Under the pieces are notes generated by a model, which was not told the DNA's origin, ran no database searches, and saw nothing but the letters and a program-made list of their open reading frames with translations. A stretch of 32,221 nucleotides of DNA from Bradyrhizobium sp. (GTDB lineage: Bacteria; Pseudomonadota; Alphaproteobacteria; Rhizobiales; Xanthobacteraceae), in assembly GCF_019244115.1 (NCBI RefSeq), contig NZ_JAFATE010000244.1, forward strand, positions 1-32,221. Reading direction: 5' to 3'. The position numbers and the translations under genes are program-made. Of this stretch, positions 1 through 11,047 are shown piece after piece (within the stretch, counting starts at the first letter, position 1; each line of letters opens with the position of its first letter).

Positions 1-248
1 TAGGTCACGCCGGTTTCGGGGAGAATGCCGCCGACGATCACGCGTTCCGGCATGGTGTAGTTGGGGATGCGCTCGCGGATCACATATTCGCGAAACGCCG
101 GCCGCTGTTCGACCGCTATCCCGGCGTCGTCATCGAGGATGACGGCCGGTCCCCGCACGGCGCCGGTCGTATATCCCTGGGCCTGCGCCGCCACAGGGAG
201 CGCGATGACGGCCGCGAGTGTCAGAGCAGCAAGTGTCTTGTTTCGCAT
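1..248 (-). CDS. DUF1236 family secreted protein (3' part beyond window)
   Basis: This gene starts at an ATG at 248 and runs leftwards off the window, so only the first 82 codons are visible and no stop is reached. The product begins with a clear Sec signal peptide (MRNKTLAALTLAAVIALPVAAQAQ) that would be cut after AQA. The mature part contains FREYVIRERIPNY and ends in GGILPETGVT, which is the pattern I know from DUF1236 proteins, small periplasmic proteins common in Bradyrhizobiaceae. A strong ribosome binding site (GAGGAG) lies about 10 nt upstream of the ATG and supports this start. The molecular function of DUF1236 is not established. The full length cannot be judged because the 3' end is missing. 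Confidence 0.8.
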   Translation of the reverse strand, partial: MRNKTLAALTLAAVIALPVAAQAQGYTTGAVRGPAVILDDDAGIAVEQRPAFREYVIRERIPNYTMPERVIVGGILPETGVT

Positions 249-488
249 AAGGCCAACTCCTCATGATCAATGCGATCCGGCTCGCGCCGGGCCGCAATCT
301 CAGGAAACCCAATGCATCTCGTCGCGCATCGTTCCCGCCCTGCGGCACGTGGTCGTGGGCCGATCGTTCCGATCAGGGGAACCGCATTGACGCCACAGGC
401 GTATTCTATGCCCAGGCGATGCGCGTAGCTAAGATGGCCGTCCCCGAATCGCCTTTCCCGAAAATCTCCTCAGCAGCGAGTTGGACTG

Positions 489-644
489 ATGACCCTCACG
501 GTTGCCCATATTACACCGATCATGTCGCTGATCGCTGGCGTGCTGATCCTGATCATGCCGCGGCTGCTCAACTTCATCGTGGCCATCTTCCTGATCCTGA
601 ACGGCCTGATCGGGCTCGGCCTACTCCGTTGGTTGCACCTTTAA
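489..644 (+). CDS. Small DUF3096-type membrane protein (51 aa)
   Basis: A short open frame runs from the ATG at 489 to the TAA at 642-644. It encodes 51 residues that are almost entirely hydrophobic and form two membrane segments, roughly residues 11-23 and 26-47. The motif LIAGVLILIMPRLLNFIVAI is typical of the DUF3096 family, tiny inner-membrane proteins of unknown function found widely in proteobacteria. The ribosome binding site is weak (only GCGAG about 10 nt upstream). The call rests on the family-like sequence rather than on start signals. It stands alone, 240 bp from the divergent DUF1236 gene and 94 bp before ppdK. Confidence 0.75.
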   Translation: MTLTVAHITPIMSLIAGVLILIMPRLLNFIVAIFLILNGLIGLGLLRWLHL

Positions 645-726
645 TGCCCAGATTCCGCTGGCAGCCGCCTTGCGCGGAACCGTTCAAAATGGTGTAAGGC
701 GCGCAAATTCCTCACACTTTCGCGGA

Positions 727-738
727 TTGATGTAGATC

Positions 739-740
<2 letters not shown>
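727..740 (+). promoter_or_regulatory. FNR/FixK-like palindrome overlapping the ppdK start
   Basis: The sequence TTGATGTAGATCAT matches the FixK/FNR consensus TTGAT-N4-ATCAA at every specified base except the last. It overlaps the annotated ATG at 739. An FNR-type activator normally sits about 40 bp before the transcription start, so a site here would fit repression of a start at 739, or activation of a transcript beginning near the in-frame ATG at 775. A chance match is possible. Confidence 0.3.
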
Positions 741-3648
<2,908 letters not shown>

Positions 3649-3663
3649 GCAAGTCGAAATCAG

Positions 3664-3742
3664 TAGGGTGGGCAAAGCGAAGCGTGCCCACCGAGACGCG
3701 CGCTCCATCGTTGATGGGCACAAGCGCGCCTTGCCCACCTTA
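3664..3742. repeat. Rhizobial intergenic palindromic repeat (GGTGGGCA type)
   Basis: Perfect 8-bp arms GGTGGGCA (3667-3674) and TGCCCACC (3685-3692) flank the loop AAGCGAAGCG. A second, partly matching arm pair follows (TGGGCA near 3716 and TTGCCCACC near 3733-3741). Elements with this core are scattered in many copies between genes in Bradyrhizobium-like genomes. Here the element lies just after ppdK and could end or stabilise its transcript. Confidence 0.7.
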
Positions 3743-3962
3743 GCTTCGCTCGTTTCACTCGCGCCCCGGAATGACGACTCAGTCGCTATCATGCTGTCCC
3801 GGATTGGCACGGCCGCGCGGATTTTTTTCACCTTCTTCGTTGACCGGATCTTTACCACTCGCGTCGAGCGGCCATTTACCAATGTTTTTGGTGTGATCGT
3901 GGTCTACAACTTCGCGTCTTGTCTGTGTCTCCTCTGCAACGTGGATTAACGCCCCGGCAACC

Positions 3963-3995
3963 AAAATTCGTTACCAACAGAAACGGTCGAATTTT
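3963..3995. repeat. 8-bp inverted repeat upstream of the cell-wall hydrolase gene
   Basis: AAAATTCG (3963-3970) and CGAATTTT (3988-3995) are perfect inverted copies separated by 17 bp, 52 bp before the ATG at 4048. The arrangement would suit a dimeric regulator or a weak hairpin. No regulator can be named. Confidence 0.4.
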
Positions 3996-4047
3996 ACGGA
4001 TGCACTGAAATTCGGCTCGATAAGTAAGCGTTGCGTGAGCGTAACTG

Positions 4048-5478
4048 ATGCTTGTGTTGCGTAACCATCCGAAGGGCGCGCGGTTCGCGTCCTTCGGATT
4101 CGGTCTCTGTCTCTTCGCATTGATGCCGACCGAGACCGGATATCAGGACATCGGCTCCTTGCTGGCGCGCCAACCGGGCGTCGCCGAGCGCTGGCAGAAG
4201 CGTGCCTTCGCAGGCGCCTCATCGATCCAGCTTGCCACCTACAGCTTCTCCGTTCCGATCGGAGCCTCCACGCCGCAAGCCGCCGCCTATCGGCTGGCGA
4301 GCCTCGATCCGCAGGGCATTGACGTCACGGGCGCGCTGCCGCGCAATCCCGCGCTGCAGGTTCCATCGCGCTATCAGGCCTCCGATTTCCCAACCGTCAA
4401 CCGGGCGCTGAAAGGCGACCGGCTCGTCGTCACGCCACAAAACACTCCCGAGCCCGCGGCGCCGGCGCCAGCCGCGCCCGCCAAGGAGGATCCGGCAAAC
4501 TCGAATGCCTCGGTGTTCGGCGCCAGGACAGCGGAGGCTGGCGCGAGCGGCGCGACGCCGCTCGATCCCGAATTGCAGGCCGCGCTGAACGCGGCGCCGC
4601 TGCCGCAATATGACGTCTCGGCGACGGTCGAACAGCAGCGGCTCGACGAGTTGAAGGCGGCGCCGGATTCGACCGGGATCGGCGCCGATCAGGGGACCTC
4701 GCGCGACGGCTTCAACATCAAGACCGCGAGCCTCTATTTCGGCAACGCCTCGCTGGGTGGCGCGACCGGGAGCATGGAGCGCTGGCGGCCCGGCGAGGAG
4801 CCGCTGATCGTCGTTCCCGATCCCGATCTCAAACTGCCGCAGGTGCCGGACGCTGCGTCGAAGGCCGGAGAAAGCATCGCGCCGAAGGGCGAAGTCAATG
4901 CCGACGACCAGCGCACGAGGACGCCGGCCGAACGGCTCGGCCTGCTCGATGCGAAGCTGCGGGCGAAATCCGAAAAATGCCTGGCCGAAGCGGTCTATTT
5001 CGAGGCGCGCGGCGAGGCGGTGCGCGGCCAGATCGCCGTGGCGCAGGTGGTGCTGAACCGCGCGTTTTCCGGCTTCTACCCCAGCACGGTGTGCGCCGTG
5101 GTCTATCAGAGCAAGTACCGGCATACCGTCTGCCAGTTCACCTTCGCCTGCGAAAGCAATACCGACGTGATCCGCGAGCCCGACATGTGGGAGCGCGCCA
5201 AAAAGATCGCCAAGGCGATGCTCGACGGTCTGATCTGGCTCCCTGAAGTGGGCAAGTCGACGCATTATCACGCCTATTATGTGCGCCCCTCCTGGGTCGG
5301 CGAGATGAAGAAGCTGTACCGCTATGGCGTCCACACCTTCTATCGGCCGAAGGCCTGGGGCGACGGCAGCGAGGCACCGAGCTGGGGCACGCCGGCGCAG
5401 ACCGCGGCCATCTCGCAGGAACTCGCCGAGGAAGCCAAGAGCGAAGCGGAAATCAATCCGAATTCGGTCAGGCGATAG
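4048..5478 (+). CDS. Cell-wall hydrolase, SleB/CwlJ type (Hydrolase_2)
   Basis: The 476-residue product carries a Hydrolase_2 domain at about residues 312-440, recognised by LAEAVYFEARGE with the likely catalytic Glu319, followed by AVAQVVLNR, VCAVVYQ, VCQFTFAC and the late STHYHAYYVRPSW segment. This family cleaves peptidoglycan glycan strands, as in the spore-cortex enzyme SleB. The N-terminus has a short hydrophobic stretch (residues 14-26, FASFGFGLCLFAL) that may act as a membrane anchor or signal. About 280 residues of Pro/Ala-rich, low-complexity sequence separate it from the catalytic domain and probably form a periplasmic linker. The organism is not expected to sporulate, so a role in envelope remodelling is likely; this is inference. 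The start at ATG 4048 has only a weak GAG upstream. Confidence 0.88.
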   Translation: MLVLRNHPKGARFASFGFGLCLFALMPTETGYQDIGSLLARQPGVAERWQKRAFAGASSIQLATYSFSVPIGASTPQAAAYRLASLDPQGIDVTGALPRNPALQVPSRYQASDFPTVNRALKGDRLVVTPQNTPEPAAPAPAAPAKEDPANSNASVFGARTAEAGASGATPLDPELQAALNAAPLPQYDVSATVEQQRLDELKAAPDSTGIGADQGTSRDGFNIKTASLYFGNASLGGATGSMERWRPGEEPLIVVPDPDLKLPQVPDAASKAGESIAPKGEVNADDQRTRTPAERLGLLDAKLRAKSEKCLAEAVYFEARGEAVRGQIAVAQVVLNRAFSGFYPSTVCAVVYQSKYRHTVCQFTFACESNTDVIREPDMWERAKKIAKAMLDGLIWLPEVGKSTHYHAYYVRPSWVGEMKKLYRYGVHTFYRPKAWGDGSEAPSWGTPAQTAAISQELAEEAKSEAEINPNSVRR

Positions 5479-5483
5479 CACTT

Positions 5484-5611
5484 GCCGTCATTGCGAGGCG
5501 CCAACGGGTCCGCGCGATGCGCGGCCCGATGACAGGCTCCGCGCCGAAGCAATCCAGAATGTTTCCTGCTGAGGCATCTCCGGATTGCTTCGCTTCGCTC
5601 GCAATGACGGC
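5484..5611. repeat. Rhizobial palindromic repeat between convergent genes
   Basis: Outer arms GCCGTCATTGCGAG (5484-5497) and CTCGCAATGACGGC (5598-5611) match perfectly over 14 bp. Inner arms GAAGCAATCC (5546-5555) and GGATTGCTTC (5582-5591) match over 10 bp. This is the familiar 'CGTCATTGCGAGCGAAGCGAA' type of dispersed repeat in rhizobial genomes. It fills the space between the convergent hydrolase and nadC genes and could act as a two-way terminator. Confidence 0.8.
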
Positions 5612-5619
5612 GTCAAACG

Positions 5620-6498
5620 TCACACCTCGATATCAAGCGCGACGTCGAAACTCGGTGCGGAATGCGTCAGTGCTCCTGAGGACGCGTAGTCGACGCCGGT
5701 CGCCGCGATCTTGGCGATGGAATCCAGTGTGACACCGCCGGAGGCCTCCAGCACAAGGCGGCCTTGCGCGATCTTCACCGCCTCCGTCAGCGTTGGGATA
5801 TCCATGTTGTCGAGCAGCACGACGTCGGCGAGGCCAGTGTCGAGCACCTCGCGGAGCTGCGCCAGCGTATCGACCTCGATCTCGACCGCGACGAGATGGC
5901 CGGCATGCGCGCGGGCGCGCTCCAGCACCGGGCGGATGCCGCCGGTGACCGCGATGTGGTTGTCCTTGATCAGGATCGCATCATCGAGGCCGAAGCGGTG
6001 GTTGAAACCGCCGCCGCAGCGCACGGCGTACTTTTCCAGCGCGCGCAGGCCCGGCGTGGTCTTGCGGATGCAGCAGATGCGCATGTTTGTCCCCGCGGCG
6101 CGACGGACGTAGTCCGCGGTGAGCGTGGCGACGCCGGAGAGGCGCCCGACGAAATTGAGCGCGGTGCGTTCGGCGGTGAGCACCGCGCGAGCGGGTCCCG
6201 CGATGGTCAGGAGATGCGTGCCTTTCGCCACTTCCGCACCGTCGCGGCAATGCGCCGCGATCTCGATATCGGGCGCAAGCTTGTGAAGCGTCGCGAAGGC
6301 AAGCGGCAGGCCCGCGATCACGCCGGCCTGGCGCGCCACCATGACCGCGCGCGCTCTCGTGTCTTCGGGAATGGTGGCGATCGAAGTGATGTCGCCGGCG
6401 CGGCCGAGATCTTCGTCGAGCGCGCGCAGCACGGCGGCGTCGATCGCGAGCGGCGAGAGAAAGGCGTCAGGGTGCAGGAGGGCTGAGATCGTCGTCAT
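5620..6498 (-). CDS. nadC: Quinolinate phosphoribosyltransferase (nicotinate-nucleotide pyrophosphorylase)
   Basis: NadC joins quinolinate to phosphoribosyl pyrophosphate and releases CO2, giving nicotinate mononucleotide, the final dedicated step of de novo NAD synthesis. The 292-residue product has the normal length and order: N-terminal [26 protein letters not shown] (about residues 109-122), the phosphate-binding [20 protein letters not shown] segment, [30 protein letters not shown] and the final [11 protein letters not shown] and SSGALTH segments. Unusually, the residue before Arg145-Lys146 is isoleucine (ICCIRKTT); in the family this position is nearly always threonine (TRKT). The gene is the last of a nadA-nadB-nadC operon, 13 nt after nadB, and faces the cell-wall hydrolase gene across a palindromic repeat. 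Confidence 0.95.
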   Translation of the reverse strand: MTTISALLHPDAFLSPLAIDAAVLRALDEDLGRAGDITSIATIPEDTRARAVMVARQAGVIAGLPLAFATLHKLAPDIEIAAHCRDGAEVAKGTHLLTIAGPARAVLTAERTALNFVGRLSGVATLTADYVRRAAGTNMRICCIRKTTPGLRALEKYAVRCGGGFNHRFGLDDAILIKDNHIAVTGGIRPVLERARAHAGHLVAVEIEVDTLAQLREVLDTGLADVVLLDNMDIPTLTEAVKIAQGRLVLEASGGVTLDSIAKIAATGVDYASSGALTHSAPSFDVALDIEV

Positions 6499-6511
6499 GG
6501 GTTGGTTCCAT

Positions 6512-8104
6512 TCATGCTGTGATTGGCTGCGGCGTTCGCTTCAGTTCCGCGAGGCGGTCCGCGATCTCGCGCGCTTGGACGAGGGTCGTCATGGTGCGCC
6601 GGGCAAGGGGGCTCTCGGTCGGATGGTCGGATCGATAGTGTCCGCCGCGGCTTTCCCGCCGTGCGAACGCCGCGGCGGCGACCAGCAGCGCCGTGATCGC
6701 CATGTTGCGGAGGGCAATGTTGCCGGTGTCGCGCTCGATCGCGGCAAAGCTGCGCACCGCCTCAGCGAGGCGCTCGCGATCACGGACCACGCCGACATGC
6801 GAGGTCATCATGGCGCGAAGGTTCTGGGCCGCCAGCGCGGGGAACGCGCAGTTGCGCGGCACAGGCTGCTCCGCAAGATGCGCAGGCGAGGGGATCTCGC
6901 AGCCCAAGATGTCCTCCGCGATCCGCGCGGCGTAGACCACGGCTTCCAGCAGCGAGTTGGACGCGAGCCGATTGGCGCCATGCGCGCCGGTGCACGACAC
7001 TTCGCCGGCAGCCCACAGGCCCTGCACCGAACTGCGGCCACGCGCGTCGACGGCGATGCCGCCCATGTGATAATGCGCGGCCGGCGCGACCGGGATCGGT
7101 TCTCGCGCCGGATCGATGCCGGCGGCCCGGCAGCTCGCATGGACGGTCGGGAATTTTTCGGCGAAGCGCGCGCCGAGTGCGTCGCGTGCGTCGAGGAATG
7201 CGCCGCGGCCGGCAGCCACCTCCGCGAACACGCCGCGCGCCACGATGTCGCGCGGAGCGAGTTCGGCCAACGGATGGACGGCTTGCATGAAGCGCTCGCC
7301 ATTGCCGTTGATCAGGACCGCGCCTTCGCCGCGCAGCGCCTCGGTCGCAAGCGGCGCGGGATCGCGCCCGACCATGATCGCGGTCGGATGGAACTGCACG
7401 AATTCGGGATCGGCGATGACGGCACCGGCGCGCGCCGCAATCGCAAGGCCGAGGCCGCGCGCTTCAGGCGGATTGGTCGTCACCGCGTAGAGATGACCGA
7501 TGCCGCCGGTGGCGAGCACGATCGCACGGGCCGCGATCGTCACGGGCTTGGCGATGGGATCGCCGGCCTTGCGCAGCCGCAGTCCGGTGACCGCGCCGTC
7601 CGCGGTGAGAAGCTCCTCGGCGAGGTAGCCCTCGACGACCCGGATCGAAGGCGTGGCACGAACCGCCGTGGTCAGCGCGGCGAGGATCGCCTGTCCGGCC
7701 CGGTCACCTTGGACATGCACGATGCGGCGCGCCGAGTGCGCGGCCTCGCGGCCGACCGCGAGATGGCCTTCGAGGTCGCGGTCGAACGGAACGCCGTAGC
7801 GCAGCAGATCGTCGATGCGCGCCGGCGCCTCGCGCGCCAAGCCATGCGCGACGTCCGCGTCGACGAGACCAGCGCCGGCCGCAATCGTATCCGCGGCATG
7901 CGCCTCAGGGCTGTCGCCCTCCGCGACCGCCGCGGCGATGCCGCCCTGCGCCCAGGCGCTGGATGCACCCTCGCCGAGCGGCGCCGCCGTGATAACTGTG
8001 ACCGGCCGCGGCGCAAGTTTCAGCGCACAAAACAATCCCGCAAGGCCGCCGCCGACGATGACGACGTTTGGCGTGTTGCGGATGTCTTCAATTTGGTTAC
8101 GCAT
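6512..8104 (-). CDS. nadB: L-aspartate oxidase
   Basis: NadB is a cytosolic flavoprotein that oxidises L-aspartate to iminoaspartate, which NadA then uses. The 530-residue product has the N-terminal FAD-binding fold ([16 protein letters not shown], about residues 14-29), the [12 protein letters not shown] motif, [18 protein letters not shown], the substrate-site [22 protein letters not shown] and the C-terminal FAD contact [19 protein letters not shown], followed by a helical C-terminal domain. Length and motif order are normal for the fumarate reductase/aspartate oxidase family. It begins at ATG 8104, 186 nt after the nadA stop, and ends 13 nt before nadC, as expected for the middle gene of the operon. 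Confidence 0.95.
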   Translation of the reverse strand: MRNQIEDIRNTPNVVIVGGGLAGLFCALKLAPRPVTVITAAPLGEGASSAWAQGGIAAAVAEGDSPEAHAADTIAAGAGLVDADVAHGLAREAPARIDDLLRYGVPFDRDLEGHLAVGREAAHSARRIVHVQGDRAGQAILAALTTAVRATPSIRVVEGYLAEELLTADGAVTGLRLRKAGDPIAKPVTIAARAIVLATGGIGHLYAVTTNPPEARGLGLAIAARAGAVIADPEFVQFHPTAIMVGRDPAPLATEALRGEGAVLINGNGERFMQAVHPLAELAPRDIVARGVFAEVAAGRGAFLDARDALGARFAEKFPTVHASCRAAGIDPAREPIPVAPAAHYHMGGIAVDARGRSSVQGLWAAGEVSCTGAHGANRLASNSLLEAVVYAARIAEDILGCEIPSPAHLAEQPVPRNCAFPALAAQNLRAMMTSHVGVVRDRERLAEAVRSFAAIERDTGNIALRNMAITALLVAAAAFARRESRGGHYRSDHPTESPLARRTMTTLVQAREIADRLAELKRTPQPITA

Positions 8105-8243
8105 ATTGCGTCCTCCGGTTTGTCGTCGCCTCGCTGTTCAGCGCATTCGTCGCGCCGCGAAAGCGGGGAGCCATAATCACAAGTGGGAATTGTTGTGCGA
8201 GACTCGCGGTTGGCTTTCGCTCGAATATTTCTGCCTGGGGTTA

Positions 8244-8268
8244 TGGGTCCCGGCTTGCGCCGGAACGA
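8244..8268. repeat. Short rhizobial repeat fragment between nadA and nadB
   Basis: GGGTCCCGGC..GCCGGAACGACA contains the small hairpin CCGGC-TTGC-GCCGG (8250-8263). It resembles one end of dispersed rhizobial repeats of the form 'TGGGTCCCGGC..CCGGGACGACA'. It lies in the transcribed 186-bp nadA-nadB spacer and may influence mRNA processing between the two genes. Confidence 0.45.
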
Positions 8269-8290
8269 CAGCTCAGTTTTGGGAGCGCCG

Positions 8291-9388
8291 TCAGTGCTTC
8301 AGATTGATCATGCGCTCCACCGAACGCCGCGCGCGCTGTGCGATCTCGGGATCGATCACGATGTCCTCGCGCAGGAACAGCAGACTCTCAAAGATGTTCT
8401 GTAGCGTAATGCGCTTCATGTGAGGGCATAGATTGCACGGCTTGACCATCTCGACATCGGGCAGCTCGGCCTGGACGTTGTCGGCCATCGAGCATTCGGT
8501 GATCATGACGACGCGCCTCGTGCGGTTGTCGCGCACCCATTTGATCATGTGCGCGGTCGATCCGGTGAAGTCGGCTTCGGCGAGCACATCCGGCGGGCAT
8601 TCGGGATGCGCGATGATCTGCACGGTCGGATCCGCATCGCGATAAGCGCGCAGCTCCTCGCCGGTGAAGCGCTCATGCACCTCGCAGGCGCCGGTCCAGG
8701 CGATGATCTTGACACGCGTCTGGGACGCCACGTATTTCGCGAGGTACTGGTCGGGCAGGAAGATCACGGTCGGTGCGTCGAGGCTTTCGACCACCTGCAG
8801 CGCGTTCGACGAGGTGCAGCAGATGTCGACTTCGGCCTTCACCTCGGCCGAGGTGTTGACATAGGCCACGACCGGCACGCCGGGAAAACGTTCGCGCAGC
8901 AGCCGCACGTCGGCGCCGGTGATGCTCGCGGCGAGCGAGCAGCCGGCGCGGGAATCCGGAATCAGGACCCGCTTCTCCGGATTGAGAATTTTTGAGGTCT
9001 CCGCCATGAAGTGCACGCCGCACTGGACGATGATGTCGGCCTGCACCTTGCTGGCTTCGATCGCAAGCTGCAGCGAGTCGCCGGTGATGTCGGCGACGCA
9101 GTGGAAGATTTCCGGCGTCTGATAGTTGTGCGCCAGGATTACCGCGCCGCGCTCGGCCTTCAGTTCGTTGATCGCCTTGACGTAAGGCGCCATCAGCGGC
9201 CACTCGACTGGCGGGATCACGTTCCTGACGCGCTCGTAGAGATGCGCGGTGGCGCGTTCGACCTCGCCGTTCCATTCGAGCGCGGGCCTGCGGTTGCTTG
9301 ATGAGCCTTGTGGGCTGGGTGGACGGGTGAAGCTGCCGCGACTTCCGATGGCCAAGTCATCGGGACCAAGAATTCCAGCAATCGGCAT
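8291..9388 (-). CDS. nadA: Quinolinate synthase
   Basis: NadA condenses iminoaspartate with dihydroxyacetone phosphate to give quinolinate, using an oxygen-sensitive [4Fe-4S] cluster. The product is 365 residues from the ATG at 9388. This start is chosen over more upstream ones because a perfect AGGAGG lies 7 nt before it (9393-9398) and conserved sequence only begins later. Family signatures are [32 protein letters not shown], the DICCTSSNA and CEVHERF cysteine segments, HPECP, the FTGST loop and CNLCPHMK (Cys318 and Cys321), which together supply the cluster ligands. It is the first gene of the NAD operon and has a perfect palindrome directly upstream, a likely NAD-responsive operator. Confidence 0.95.
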   Translation of the reverse strand: MPIAGILGPDDLAIGSRGSFTRPPSPQGSSSNRRPALEWNGEVERATAHLYERVRNVIPPVEWPLMAPYVKAINELKAERGAVILAHNYQTPEIFHCVADITGDSLQLAIEASKVQADIIVQCGVHFMAETSKILNPEKRVLIPDSRAGCSLAASITGADVRLLRERFPGVPVVAYVNTSAEVKAEVDICCTSSNALQVVESLDAPTVIFLPDQYLAKYVASQTRVKIIAWTGACEVHERFTGEELRAYRDADPTVQIIAHPECPPDVLAEADFTGSTAHMIKWVRDNRTRRVVMITECSMADNVQAELPDVEMVKPCNLCPHMKRITLQNIFESLLFLREDIVIDPEIAQRARRSVERMINLKH

Positions 9389-9750
9389 CGAAACCTCCTC
9401 AGAAACGTATATATACTCATATTGAGTATATATGAGCTCCGATAAATCCGGCCGTGGCAGGCCGGAATGTTCTGGTGCTGCACCAAGCTCGAACAGGATC
9501 AATCCTGCGGTCTCAGCAGCGATCGCGCGATCCACTTATTCTCATAACGAGCAAAACGTATATAGCATGTCCTCGCGCCTGCCGCCAGAGCGTGCAGTGG
9601 GAAATCCGCCGGGTCGGGGATGGCTGAATTGCAACGCTGCCCTGCGAACAAAGCTTCTGTCGCAAATCGGATTGGCGCTTTCATGCAGATGCATTAATCC
9701 CGTGAGCCGGCCGGATTCGGGTCCGCGCGCAATAAGGGAGAGAACCCCAG
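9389..9750. other. 362-bp divergent intergenic region (nadA / MFS transporter)
   Basis: The left 50 bp hold the nadA ribosome binding site and an 11-bp-arm palindrome (9409-9433). A partial copy of its flank (ACGTATATA) recurs at 9556-9564. The rest, roughly 9565-9730, shows no gene or clear element. GGGAG at 9736-9740 serves the MFS gene starting at 9751. Confidence 0.6.
9409..9433. promoter_or_regulatory. Perfect palindromic operator candidate for nadABC
   Basis: ATATATACTCA (9409-9419) and TGAGTATATAT (9423-9433) are exact inverted copies around a 3-bp centre (TAT). The element lies 20 bp before the nadA start and just upstream of its AGGAGG, where a bound protein would cover the promoter or transcription start. 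TATACT-like hexamers inside it could be the -10 box. NAD operons of Rhizobiales are known to be controlled by NadQ-type repressors, and a NadQ-like gene lies at 24732-25703. The pairing is inference. Confidence 0.7.
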
Positions 9751-11001
9751 ATGTCGACGACCTCAGGCGACCTGCGTCCGGTGAGCGGACCTGTCAATTG
9801 GCGCACGCCGCTCATCATCATCGCCTGCGGTTGTCTGATCGCCATGTTGAGTTTTGGCCCGCGGTCCAGCCTCGGCTTCTTCGTGCAGCCGATGAGCGGC
9901 GAGTTTGCATGGGGCCGCGACGTGTTCGGTCTTGCGCTCGCTATCCAGAACCTGCTGTGGGGTCTCGGCCAGCCCCTTGCGGGCGCCATCGCCGATCGTT
10001 TCGGGATTCTCCGGGTCATGTGCGTCGGCGCGCTGCTCTATGCCGGCGGCCTGCACTTGATGCGCTATGCGGCAACGCCGCTCGCGCTCGATCTCGGCGC
10101 GGGCGTCCTGATCGGCTTCGGATTGTCCGGCTGCTCTTTCAACCTCGTGCTGTCAGCGTTCAGCAAGCTGTTGCCGGCCGAGCAGCGCGGCATCGCGCTC
10201 GGCCTCGGGACCGCCGCCGGCTCATTCGGACAATTCCTGTTCGCCCCGTTCGGCGTCGCGATGATCTACAATTTCGGCTGGCAGACCGCACTGACCGTGT
10301 TCGCCGGCCTGATGCTCCTGATCGTGCCGCTGTCGCTGGCGCTTGCGACGCCGCCGGCAATTTCGACCAATGTGCCGGCCGCCGACCGGCAATCGTTCAA
10401 GACGGCGCTCGTCGAAGCCTTCGGCCATCGCTCCTACGTGCTGCTCGTGCTCGGCTTCTTCACCTGCGGCTTTCAGCTTGCCTTCATCACCGTGCATCTG
10501 CCTGCCTATCTGGTCGATCGCGGCATTCCGGCGCAGACCGGCGGCTGGGTGGTCGCCGCGATCGGCCTGTTCAACATCGTCGGATCATTGAGCGTCGGTT
10601 GGCTGCAGAACTACCTGCCGAAGCGCTACATCCTGTCGGCGATCTATCTTTTGCGCGCGCTGTCGATCGTGGCCTTCATCTCGCTGCCGATCTCGTCGTT
10701 CTCCGCCATCGTGTTCGGTGCGGTCTCTGGACTGACCTGGCTGTCCACGGTGCCGCCGACCTCCGCGCTGGTCGCGCTGATGTTCGGCACGCGCTGGTTT
10801 GCAACGCTCTACGGCTTTGCCTTCGTCAGCCACCAGGTCGGGGGCTTCCTGGGTGTCTTTCTCGGCGGCGTGGTGTTCGAAAAATTCGGTTCCTACACTC
10901 CGATCTGGTGGCTTTCGATCCTGTTCGGCGTGCTCTCCGCCGTGATCAACCTGCCGATTGTCGAAAAGCCGGTGGCGCGCGCCATTGCGCAGCCGGCGTG
11001 A
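9751..11001 (+). CDS. MFS transporter (monocarboxylate/oxalate-formate-like)
   Basis: The 416-residue product is a polytopic inner-membrane protein with about twelve hydrophobic segments, split by a central loop near residues 205-220 (PPAISTNVPAADRQSFK). The region GDADRFG-like loop 2-3 appears as AGAIADRFGILRVM, the characteristic major facilitator signature. Overall the sequence resembles the oxalate/formate antiporter and monocarboxylate-porter-like subgroup, e.g. WLSTVPPTSALVALMFG near the C-terminal half. The substrate cannot be told from sequence. The start at ATG 9751 is backed by GGGAG about 10 nt upstream. It is divergent from nadA, so a link to NAD precursors (for example uptake of a pyridine acid) is conceivable but unsupported. 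The acuI-like gene begins 46 bp after its stop. Confidence 0.85.
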   Translation: MSTTSGDLRPVSGPVNWRTPLIIIACGCLIAMLSFGPRSSLGFFVQPMSGEFAWGRDVFGLALAIQNLLWGLGQPLAGAIADRFGILRVMCVGALLYAGGLHLMRYAATPLALDLGAGVLIGFGLSGCSFNLVLSAFSKLLPAEQRGIALGLGTAAGSFGQFLFAPFGVAMIYNFGWQTALTVFAGLMLLIVPLSLALATPPAISTNVPAADRQSFKTALVEAFGHRSYVLLVLGFFTCGFQLAFITVHLPAYLVDRGIPAQTGGWVVAAIGLFNIVGSLSVGWLQNYLPKRYILSAIYLLRALSIVAFISLPISSFSAIVFGAVSGLTWLSTVPPTSALVALMFGTRWFATLYGFAFVSHQVGGFLGVFLGGVVFEKFGSYTPIWWLSILFGVLSAVINLPIVEKPVARAIAQPA

Positions 11002-11014
11002 TGGGCTAAACATG

Positions 11015-11039
11015 CCCTGAAACCTCAGGGATTTCAGGG
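11015..11039. promoter_or_regulatory. Hairpin between the MFS and acuI-like genes, covering the RBS
   Basis: CCCTGAAA (11015-11022) and TTTCAGGG (11032-11039) are perfect 8-bp inverted copies with a 9-nt loop. The right arm contains CAGGG of the acuI-like ribosome binding site (CAGGGAG, 11035-11041). In an mRNA that reads through from the transporter gene, the hairpin could mask the site. It lacks a T-run, so it is not an ordinary terminator. Confidence 0.5.
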
Positions 11040-11047
11040 AGCGGCCG

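Larger units (their letters stand above)
3649..4047. other. 399-bp gap between ppdK and the cell-wall hydrolase gene
   Basis: The left third holds a rhizobial palindromic repeat (3664-3742). The right end carries an 8-bp inverted repeat at 3963-3995. Between them, 3791-3949 contains an ATG-initiated frame of 52 codons with no ribosome binding site and no recognisable family; I do not call it a gene. The AT-richer stretch 3820-4030 is the likely promoter region of the hydrolase gene. Confidence 0.6.

Noticed and set aside
3791..3949. 52-codon frame before the cell-wall hydrolase gene
   Set aside because: No ribosome binding site, no family, and AT-richer composition that fits a promoter region better than a gene.
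4219..5481. 420-codon open frame opposite the cell-wall hydrolase gene
   Set aside because: Arginine-rich, low-quality protein sequence antisense to a gene with clear catalytic motifs.
6341..8176. 611-codon open frame on the plus strand opposite nadB/nadC
   Set aside because: It is arginine/histidine/aspartate-rich, shows no family, and exists because high-GC codons of nadB and nadC leave few stops on the opposite strand.
9389..9535. N-terminal extension of nadA to 9535
   Set aside because: The extension crosses the palindromic operator and lies before a perfect AGGAGG-ATG pair at 9388; it shows no NadA-like sequence.
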